DNA from: Lytechinus pictus
Lineage: Eukaryota; Echinodermata; Echinoidea; Temnopleuroida; Toxopneustidae
DNA length: 64,000 bases
NCBI RefSeq assembly: GCF_037042905.1
Contig: NC_087247.1
Location: 40,151,920-40,215,919, forward strand
Direction of reading: 5' to 3'
In this document: one piece after another, positions 55,440-64,000 of the stretch
Layout: every line of letters begins with the position of its first letter
Position numbering within the stretch: position 1 is the stretch's first letter
Notes under the pieces: generated by a model
What the model saw: only the letters and a program-made list of their open reading frames with translations
The model's database searches: none
Told to the model about the DNA's origin: nothing
Position numbers and translations under genes: made by a program

Positions 55440-56980
55440 TTTTGTCACGTGATGCCGGGTTGCAGACTGTTTTCAAAATGTTTATTTTTATATACGAATA
55501 TTAACTCCTAAAAAAGAGTTTGGAAATCTGACTTTGATCGATAATCCCTCCTCGGTTTTAGTAAATATCAATTTGTAATTAATATCAATGAATAGATCAT
55601 TTAATTTTCTTTAAAATTATACCCTACATGATATGATTATGGTTCACATGGAGGTACGTGCAGTGCCTTGAAATGTGGGGCCAGGTCAAAATTCAAAAGT
55701 TGCAAAATGACACAATATTGAATACCTATGGAAGTCACTGTTCTTTTTTTCATGGTGATGAGTAAATTTCTCAGCGGTTTCTTTTAATTGTTTTCATGCA
55801 AACACACCTCTGCACAAGCAAACACATAAAAAACAAACATGCATGGATTTTTCAAACCATGCTATCTCACAAAACCATCACTATACATAAACCACAACAA
55901 AACATTAAAAAATGAAGAAGTAGGGGCTTGATTTGAATGGATTTTCATCTCTCTTGACACAGACAAAAGAATCATGTTCTGTATTAACCCTTCATGACTA
56001 TTTCTGCTCGTTTTGCAGCTTTTCAATTCAGACCTCATCCAATTACACTTTTGAATCCTGCTCTTTTCGCGATGGTATGAAAATAACAAGCATTGTATCA
56101 TTTTAAAGAGAATTAAATGATCTTTTTCTTTTGAATGATGTCAAATATGCATTGTGTAAAATTGGGAGCTGGGAGAAATTAATGGCCAAACTCAGATTTC
56201 CAAACTTATATTTATATATATATTCTTCTTTCCAGTCCATGTAGCTTTTTATGAATGATAAAACCCGGGATAAAACGTAATATATAATATATACATATAT
56301 ACAGTGCATATCAAAAAAAAGTTTACACTTTGAAAAAGCCCTGGGAATTAAAAAATATACGTGTGGGTAATTCTTCACATATAATCTTGGGTTTGGGTCT
56401 CATCTATCAAAGGAAAGTAAAAGTTTTGACAGAATGTTACACTTGAGTGAGCACTGTCCATTTTTGTAAAGCTCACAGCAATCTGTTTGCGTAGAAATGC
56501 TAGTTTGTATGCTGTGTCAAGCTAGGGAAAGGGTGAAATCAAACTTACCATGCGAAACATTTCTCATACATTTCCCTTGCACCAGTGGCGTACCTAGGAT
56601 TTTCCACAGGGGGGGCAAATTCGTCCGCCAAAAAATTTGCCAAGCAAAAAAAAAAAAAGGTCTTCAACCACAAATAAAGGATCTCGTCCGCCAAAAAATG
56701 TGACAAGCAAAAAAAAAAAAAAAAAAAAAAAGTCTTCAAGACTCGTCAGGGGGGGGGGGGGCAGGGATATGTCCCTTGCATGGGTTGTGACTCATCAGGG
56801 GGGGGGGCAGGGATATGTCCCTTGCATGGGTTGTGACTCGTCAAGGGGGGCAGTCTACCCCCCCCCCCCCGTAGGTTAGTCAATTGAAATAAAACGGATA
56901 CATTCAAGCATTTTCTAACAATTTTGCCACCCAAATTGAAATTTCAACACTGTACAATAAATCGTTAAAATCAAGCGTAC
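55440..56980. other. Intergenic DNA upstream of ATG7
   Basis: No gene seen. From 56,585 to 56,875 there is a dispersed-repeat tail beginning tggcgtacctaggattttcc, with two cgtccgccaaaaaat units, A-runs, G-runs, and a ~53 bp unit cagggatatgtcccttgcat present twice. Confidence 0.6.
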
Positions 56981-57984
56981 TGTCACTGCAGCAGTGTGCA
57001 GTGAGATATATGTAATTTCTAGGCTGTTTACATTTCTTGTTATATGTTGTTTTAATTGAATTTCCACTTTCCTAGATGTTTCATTTCTGCATTTCTGCAT
57101 CTTTTTCTTAATCCTTTTCTACATAAAGTCCCATAGGGCAGGTTATGTGTTAATGTATAGGCATAGAGAAAGCCAAGCCAAAGAGCAAACTGTAGGTCCA
57201 CCCTACATTGTTCCGATTTGAATATTTTAATCAAGTTCATTGTCTGGTTTTCTGTTAAGACATGGTCAGAGTACCAGCAACTCTAATTGGGAAACAATAA
57301 CTTAAGAACATAGCAAAAGAATGATCTATGTTGGTTCAGTTTCTGCATGCTTTATATAGAGAGAAAAAGCTTTCAGCTATCAGTTTTATCAAAGTTTCAG
57401 AGAGAGCGACAGAGATTCAGAGAAAGAGATAGAACTCCTAAGTTGTGCTTTTGACAAGCTTCTCATCTAGATTTTACAAGTGTGCTATATAAGGTGTAAT
57501 CTGCTCAAAGCCTCCAATTGGTAAGTTATTTCTTTCAGTAATTTAAGTATTATGTAATGCGATATACATGTAACTCTGACATACTTGCGATGGATCGTAT
57601 CCGTTAATAGACATATCGACTGTTATAAGAAAATAGTTATATTTATAAGTATATCTAATTAACCTTTAAAGTAATGTAGATCAATACGTATTTCATTTTG
57701 TTATAGTATTAAGAGTCCTTGGTAGTATAGTATTTGTATGAATAGTGAAGTTTATTCTTTAGTGCTTTAGTGATTAGTTTCAGTTGTTACACATACATTA
57801 TGATTTATTATATGTTTCTTTGTTTGTTTTTGCAATATTTTATCTCAATCTTGGTTCGTCTGGGATGATGAAATAAAGCACCATTTCACATAAGCCAACG
57901 CCATTTTTGTGAATATATTTCTTTTGGAGCGTATTGACTTTGAAACTCCGCATTGGTTACCAAGGGTAAAGTGCGGCAGTCACA
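56981..57984 (+). repeat. 5' LTR of BEL-like element
   Basis: 1,004 bp, TG...CA ends. A TATATA box is at about 57,353 (promoter-like) and AATAAA at 57,872-57,877, defining U3-R-U5 order on the + strand. It pairs with the 3' copy at 60,252. Confidence 0.92.
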
Positions 57985-58060
57985 ATAAAATACAAGTGCT
58001 TAAAGCAGTTCGTGACAGAACACCAGCAGTCCTGGCTTTTAGGAGAAACTGAGAGGGAAG

Positions 58061-59671
58061 ATGTCGGCTGTAGAAGAGTCTAACTTAGTAGAAGAGATAC
58101 GTGAAGATAGATCTCCTCGAAGTGAGATAAGTGTTCACAGTATGAAGAGTAGAACTAGCCAAGTGGCTAAGAGTCATGCAAGTTCTCTTCAGTCAGTGAA
58201 GAGTGAGAGACTGTCCATCAAGAAACATGAAGCCTCTCTTAAGGTTAAGCAGTCATTTGAAGATGACCATCTTAAACTGTTGCAGCAAGAAACAGAAGTC
58301 GAACAACTTTTTAGAAAGCGACGGATAGCTCTTCAACAGCAACTAGATAAGGAAGAAGCTACCTTTAAACGGCAACAGAAGGAGATTGCAATGAGAAAGG
58401 ATCGCCTAGCTAGACGCGAGCGTTTAGCTCAATTGACTGCCATAAAGCAAGTATTAGAGGAATTTGAAGATGAAGAATTGGGCGAAAGTGATTCAGAGAT
58501 TTCATTTAGAGGAATGAGAAAGGAAGAGAAGAGTGAGAGGATGCAGAGATTCTTTGATTCACAAGAAAAGATCCACCCCCATCAGTCAGAAAAGACAGGA
58601 GTTCATCAGAAAACCGAGGCAGTATCTGATCTCAGTAACCCATGGGTGCCAGCTGGGTTGGACAGTTTAGTATCATCGTTAGAAGCTTGTGTAGCCCAAA
58701 TCACCCGCATTGCTATTGGACAAAGTGAAGTAAGTAACCAGTTGGCAGCAACTAGCCAACTACCAAATATTGATGTTCCAATGTTTAGTGGTGAACCGAT
58801 GAATTATCTATTGTGGAAGAATGCATTTGATTGCATGGTGGATGCTAAGCCAATCAGTGACTCTAATAAATTGAACTACTTGAACACCTACGTTTGTGGA
58901 AAAGCTAAAGAAATTGTTGAACACTATTTGTTATTAGGAGAGGACGATGGTTATCAGAAGGCTCGTGCGGAAATTGATAGGAGGTTTGGCAACCCAAGTG
59001 CTCTCAGTGTTGCTTACACCAGAAAGCTCTGTTCGTGGCCACGTATTGCAAGTAAAGATGCAAGTGGATTGAGAGACTTTTCCGACTTCTTGCAGAAGGT
59101 CTTGTCAGCCAAGACGAAGGTCAAGAATCTAGGAATCCTGGACTTTCCCCAAGAGAATGCAAAGCTCGTAGCAAAGTTGCCAGAGTACTTGGAAGATGAA
59201 TGGCGAGAGGAAATTGATAGATGGCGCGAAACTAATAGCCCCCAGAGTTATCCATCGTTCTCGTGTTTCGTTGGTTTTGTGAAGAAAGCAGCTGACAGAG
59301 CGAACATTCCTGAGTTGGAACCTTTAAGGTTAAACCTATCAAGGCGATCTCCAAATGGAAATGCACGGATCTTTTGCATCTCTGGGCTGGAGGATGAAAG
59401 CTCCATATGTCCTTTCTGTGATGGAAGCCATCACCTCGAATCATGTTCTAGTTTCTTGATGAAATCTATTGAAGAGAGGAAATTATTCTTTTTGAAAAGA
59501 AAGTTGTGTTTTGGTTGCGCTCTTACAGATCAACATCATGGTAAAGAATGTAGAAACAAGAGAGTGTGTAGAATCTGTGGAGGTAGACACCTTACATGTC
59601 TACATGAAGATAGGTCAAAGAAGACAGAAGACCAGGGAATTCCCAATCAAGGAGCCAACAACACAAAATGA
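58061..59671 (+). CDS. BEL/Pao-type Gag polyprotein (DUF1759-like)
   Basis: 536 aa, starting 76 nt after the 5' LTR. The order is: a Ser/Arg-rich N-terminus with SxR repeats (residues 15-55); a long charged coiled coil of Glu/Lys/Gln heptads (about 60-150); a DUF1759-type Gag core beginning at the hallmark PMFSGEPMNYLLWKNAF (about 240) and running to about 400; then Cys/His motifs CPFC (450), CFGC with HH...C (483) and CRIC...H (503), which act as nucleic-acid-binding knuckles. The frame is open throughout and ends in a short polar tail, where BEL elements normally read on into the protease. The structural protein is therefore complete while enzymes are absent. The DUF1759 family name is from memory of the motif. 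Confidence 0.9.
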   Translation: MSAVEESNLVEEIREDRSPRSEISVHSMKSRTSQVAKSHASSLQSVKSERLSIKKHEASLKVKQSFEDDHLKLLQQETEVEQLFRKRRIALQQQLDKEEATFKRQQKEIAMRKDRLARRERLAQLTAIKQVLEEFEDEELGESDSEISFRGMRKEEKSERMQRFFDSQEKIHPHQSEKTGVHQKTEAVSDLSNPWVPAGLDSLVSSLEACVAQITRIAIGQSEVSNQLAATSQLPNIDVPMFSGEPMNYLLWKNAFDCMVDAKPISDSNKLNYLNTYVCGKAKEIVEHYLLLGEDDGYQKARAEIDRRFGNPSALSVAYTRKLCSWPRIASKDASGLRDFSDFLQKVLSAKTKVKNLGILDFPQENAKLVAKLPEYLEDEWREEIDRWRETNSPQSYPSFSCFVGFVKKAADRANIPELEPLRLNLSRRSPNGNARIFCISGLEDESSICPFCDGSHHLESCSSFLMKSIEERKLFFLKRKLCFGCALTDQHHGKECRNKRVCRICGGRHLTCLHEDRSKKTEDQGIPNQGANNTK

Positions 59672-60251
59672 ACATTTGATTTGATTTGATGTAATTCGTT
59701 GTTTTCCACTTTCTTATCTCTTTCAATCTCTTCTCTCCCTTTTCTTGTTTCCTTTCCATTATTAGTCTAATCATTTCGCTAGAGTTGTCATTTCAGTTTT
59801 TCATATTTTCGATCTTTCCTGCTTTTATAGTTTTCTTGTTCACATTCTAGTCTTTATCTTCTTTCTAATTTTATAGCTCTCTTTACTTCCAGTTTTTCTG
59901 TACATATGCATTAGTAATTGATTTGATTTCTTTTGTTTGTTGAATCTGCTGGCATGCATGCCGTTACAGTATATGATTTTATACTTAATGCTTAATGGCT
60001 AATATTTCTTAGTGTATCCAAAGTAGTTTAAGAAGATATGTCTTAATTTTGTTGTGCCTGACAGCAACGGGATTGGAATGTTATGGTTCACATTTTTTGT
60101 TATTAAGTTCAATAATGATAGGTGATCAGTTAAAGTATCTTACATGTATATATACGATTTTGAGTTTATTGGTTGATTTTAGATATTCAGACATAATTGA
60201 TGTTGTGTGTGTTTAAGTTAAGTAACTGATGGCAATCAGTTAAAGGAGCCA
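59672..60251 (+). other. Gag-to-3'LTR interval of BEL-like element
   Basis: 580 bp, T-rich (many ctttt/tctct), with no ORF over 60 codons in the sense direction. It sits where pol would be; no reverse transcriptase motif (YxDD) is seen. Confidence 0.7.
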
Positions 60252-61256
60252 TGTCACTGCAGCAGTGTGCAGTGAGATATATGTAATTTCTAGGCTGTTT
60301 ACATTTCTTGTTATATGTTGTTTTAATTGAATTTCCACTTTCCTAGATGTTTCATTTCTGCATTTCTGCATCTTTTTCTTAATCCTTTTCTACATAAAGT
60401 CCCATAGGGCAGGTTATGTGTTAATGTATAGGCATAGAGAAAGCCAAGCCAAAGAGCAAACTGTAGGTCCACCCTACATTGTTCCGATTTGAATATCTTA
60501 ATCGAGTTCATTGTCTGGTTTTCTGTTAAGACATGGTCAGAGTACCAGCAACTCTAATTGGGAAACAATAACTTAAGAACATAGCAAAAGAATGATCTAT
60601 GTTGGTTCAGTTTCTGCATGCTTTATATAGAGAGAAAAAGCTTTCAGCTATCAGTTTTATCAAAGTTTCAGAGAGAGCGACAGAGATTCAGAGAAAGAGA
60701 TAGAACTCCTAAGTTGTGCTTTTGACAAGCTTCTCATCTAGATTTTACAAGTGTGCTATATAAGGTGTAATCTGCTTAAAGCCTCCAATTGGTAAGTTAT
60801 TTCTTTCAGTAATTTAAGTATATATGTAATGCGATATACATGTAACTCTGACATACTTGCGATGGATCGTATCCGTTAATAGACATATCGACTGTTATAA
60901 GAAAATAGTTATATTTATAAGTATATCTAATTAACCTTTAAAGTAATGTAGATCAATACGTATTTCATTTTGTTATAGTATTAAGAGTCCTTGGTAGTAT
61001 AGTATTTGTATGAATAGTGAAGTTTATTCTTTAGTGCTTTAGTGATTAGTTTCAGTTGTTACACATACATTATGATTTATTATATGTTTCTTTGTTTGTT
61101 TTTGCAGTATTTTATCTCAATCTTGGTTCGTCTGGGATGATGAAATAAAGCACCATTTCACATAAGCCAACGCCATTTTTGTGAATATATTTCTTTTGGA
61201 GCGTATTGACTTTGAAACTCTGCATTGGTTACCAAGGGTAAAGTGCGGCAGTCACA
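60252..61256 (+). repeat. 3' LTR of BEL-like element
   Basis: 1,005 bp, over 99% identical by eye to the 5' LTR. Seen differences include t/c and a/g in the gaatat(t/c)ttaatc(a/g)ag segment, c/t in ctgc(c/t)-type positions, and a short TA indel near 60,824. Confidence 0.92.
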
Positions 61257-61300
61257 CGTACAATTAATCGCTAACCTTTGTGTTACAGGACCCAGAATAG
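61257..61300 (-). mobile_element. Right end of an inverted-repeat MITE, interrupted by the LTR element
   Basis: aattaatcgctaacctttgtgttac matches the TIR of the copies at 5,148 and 28,331. The LTR element inserted at its CGTAC. The other end is not recognised left of 56,980. Confidence 0.5.
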
Positions 61301-64000
61301 TATGGTTTAATTGAATTGCCATTCTTTCTTTTTCTTTCTCATCATTTTCCAACATACTGTACCTCATATTCTGATTCTAATTTTTCTTTAACCCTAAATC
61401 TCCCGGGGTATTTTGATTCAAAGATCTGTCGCAGATTGCGCGATCACAACGGAAATTTGCCTGATGGTAGAGAATGACGTAATCTACGCAGTTGCATTGG
61501 TAAATTTCACTGAATTCATATATTTTTATTTTATATGAAAATAAATTATTAGAAAGTCAAAAGGGGGCCAATGGAAAATAAATTATGCAAATTTATTCAT
61601 GAAATCATACTTTTTGCTCTGATTCACTGAATAAAGCTCCCAGAATGCTATTTTCTGGTGAAAATATTCTTTATAGCATTCCTAACAATTGTGAACGAAA
61701 AAAATTCTGGTACCAAGACCGATTTCTTATGTATTTTATTGTTTATTTAATTTCTTTTGTATTTCTATGTTTTTACTTTTTGTTTTTTTTTATGGAAATC
61801 GTTCTAGACTTAATTCTGATCATAAACAAGGCAAAATTAATCAAGTTTAATCAGTAAAAGTAGAAATAATGATACATTTATGAATTTTGGCTAATATACA
61901 ATCTGCATTGGATTTGTACATGAAATCACGTTTATGAGCAATTTGGGGTCTGACATGCACTTACATAATGTTGCGTAATGTAATTTGGTCTCAAAATTTG
62001 CGCAAGACTTGAAAGTAAAAAGTCAGCGAGCGGCAAGGTCAAAAAAATTTGCGCAGCAGATATATCGTGAAAATTGTCGAGGGGGGGCCATTATGGCCCC
62101 CCCCCCCCCGGAGAATTAGGGTTCTTTAACAACTCTCCTCCATAAAGGGTCCAATAACCCTGCAATAAGCCATACACACAAAAGAATGACAAAGATTTGG
62201 GGGAATTATGTGCAAAGATGTATTTTAATAACTCTGTATATAATACCATGATTCAAAAAAGCAAACCATTTTCCAGTTTCCATAATAAAAAAAAATTACA
62301 CAATAGATCTCTACAAATTATTTTCTTTCAAAGAAAATTTCACAACTTAAGAAAAATCAACAGCTGAAAAAAAAAACACTACATACACATACATGTACTC
62401 ATAATTTAAGCATTGTAGTAATATATCTCATATATTGAATGATTACCTTTTTTTTCAATGTCACCACTGACATTTCATTGTGAGTTTTAAAAAAAATTAA
62501 ACGTTCGGGACAATGCATTCAAAACCATACCTGATATTTTCACTTTAAAACTTAGAGAGAACATGTTATGGAATTAATGGAATTGTATTGGGTTTCCAGA
62601 CTTGGAAGATGTATGGAAAAATAAAGATTAGCCCGATCACTAAATTCATTAATAGTGTTAATTTTGTATAGTCTGTTATATGCAGACTTCCTGTGCAATG
62701 TAAGAATGTAACATTTGGACATATATATGTATTTGGCAAGCAGTATTGTCCCATCCAAACAACTTACTGGTTCCTCTAACAAACCAGTAAGGAGATTACT
62801 TTGTTGTTGGCAGAAAAAATAAAGATCTGATCTTATGTCACTCAACAATGCATTCCAAATGATTTTACAAAGAAGGTTCAGATGAAATTATGCTTACATC
62901 TTGTCATTCTCAAACCCCTTGTAAGCTTTCATTAAAATCATGTCCCATCTGTCTTAACCACAACCTAACATCTCCAGGACAGTCCAACAAGACTTAAACA
63001 CAAGCTGTACATTGCATTCCTGTTTGGAGGCCAGCAACTCTGTGACTGGAATGCATATTAAGAGAATAAATGTAAGTGATAAATCAGTTGCATTGTTGCC
63101 AGAGAGAGGTTGTATATAGTATGTAACATGTAAAAAAAAGACAAAAACATCCTGGAAAATGTCTCCTTATTTTTTGGCTCGAGTAAAATGAAAAAAATGT
63201 CTGCCTACATTAATAAGAGGCACTTTAAACACTCAAATATTCTACATTGTCCATTTCATATTCATTCTTTTAAATCTATGCACATAACTGGACTGTACAG
63301 GTCAGAACTACAAACCCAATTTGATTTATACAATGAACAATGATACACAAAAAACCCTTTACTGTGCATTTAACTATTTGAAAGAGAGTAGATCATATGC
63401 TTGCATGTGGCACTAAATTTCACATATATGGCATTTTATTTTTTATCAAAATTGTAGGGAGTTGGGTTGGCTCTAAGCTGGCATTCAGCCCAATTTTCCC
63501 ATCTTGGACTCAGCTTCAGTACCTTATGTACTAAAAGTGCTATCAAGTGCCTTTAAGACTTGGCTTTCCCAGCCTCATTTCCCTTCTCTTGTAATTTGCT
63601 CTTGTTTATTGTAAATAAAATATAACAAATCCTTCACAGAAAGTAGGGAAAATCTTCGGTAATTGGTAATATTGTCTCTCACATGGTGCAATGTCAGGTC
63701 ATGCCATTGCCTAAGTAACATGTAAGTATCATCTTGAGTTGAATGAGGACTTGTGATCTAAATTGCCGAGATGATCAAATAAGATTACGAAGAGTACAAA
63801 GACAAATACATGACAGTCACCACCCCTCCCCTAATATAGGACTGAATCTTGGAAGTAAAAGATGACATTAGATTTTAAGTACAAAATAATTACTATCAGC
63901 TTATCCTATCTATGTACAATAAAACTCATTCTCTAGTATAGACTTACACTATGGCAATCATGATCACATTTGCATATTGAAGACAAAATAAAAAAGTTGT
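61301..64000. other. Intergenic DNA, no gene seen
   Basis: AT-rich; a dispersed-repeat fragment with gggggggccattatggcccccc at about 62,079-62,110. Short frames at 62.5-62.9 kb show no recognisable domain. Confidence 0.5.

Larger units (their letters stand above)
56981..61256 (+). mobile_element. Complete BEL/Pao-like LTR element, gag only, non-autonomous
   Basis: The two LTRs begin TGTCACTG and end GCAGTCACA, and a 5 bp target duplication CGTAC lies at 56,976-56,980 and 61,257-61,261. The 4,276 bp element carries one intact ORF (58,061-59,671) with a BEL-family Gag (DUF1759-like core and Cys/His knuckles) followed by about 580 bp without protease, reverse transcriptase, RNase H or integrase. 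The LTRs differ at roughly five bases and one short indel, so insertion is recent. Mobility would require enzymes from a full-length relative. I could not recognise a standard primer-binding site after the left LTR, and the polypurine tract (aaaggag near 60,243) is weak. Confidence 0.9.

Noticed and set aside
57052-57240. Minus-strand ORF in the LTR, repeated at 60,323-60,511
   Set aside because: Recurs only because the LTR is duplicated; antisense and without features.
62552-62848. 98-aa minus-strand ORF
   Set aside because: No motif, no splice context, overlapping alternative frame of similar length.
1-64000. CRISPR arrays, rRNA genes, bacterial-type operons
   Set aside because: None seen; exon-intron structure and repeats show a eukaryotic nuclear genome.

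Overview
This is eukaryotic genomic DNA: AT-rich, with small spliced exons in long introns and many inverted-repeat elements. The proteins are clearly deuterostome-like. The abundant short-TIR (terminal inverted repeat) elements, the 'taggcctacatgta'-type sequence and a BEL-type LTR element suggest an echinoderm, most likely a sea urchin. That assignment is an inference from style and protein similarity, not a database match.

Two host genes can be assembled by hand. On the + strand is VGLL4 (vestigial-like 4, a two-Tondu-motif TEAD cofactor). It has a probable 5' coding exon at 6,452-6,527, three well-supported exons at 13,977-14,160, 17,650-18,017 and 18,170-18,492, and a 3'UTR of about 2.4 kb ending near an AATAAA at 20,864. 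On the - strand is ATG7, the autophagy E1-like enzyme. It has 18 coding exons between 51,872 (ATG) and 30,945 (stop) that join in phase into 712 codons, with the nucleotide-binding glycine motif and the catalytic Cys (residue 574) intact. Candidate 5'UTR exons lie at about 54.2-55.3 kb. The genes are tail-to-tail, as I recall for human ATG7 and VGLL4 on 3p25, so this looks like conserved microsynteny. The roughly 10 kb between their 3' ends holds a 1.1 kb polypurine satellite and several small inverted-repeat elements.

The rest is mostly mobile DNA. Introns of ATG7 carry two copies of an element built of ~155-175 bp tandem units, each unit holding nuclear-receptor DR1-like and M-box/CLEAR-like motifs. 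The second copy is split by a 3.37 kb TIR element that contains a tRNA-like Pol III box pair. Two larger inverted-repeat elements have ends compatible with TTAA targets (26.07-27.63 kb and 47.83-49.29 kb), and a 524 bp element has an 11 bp target duplication. Upstream of ATG7 is a complete, very young 4.28 kb BEL/Pao-like LTR element (56,981-61,256; 5 bp target duplication CGTAC; two ~1,004 bp LTRs differing at about six places). It encodes only a 536-aa Gag and has no pol. The first 6 kb and the last 2.7 kb hold no gene I can support.
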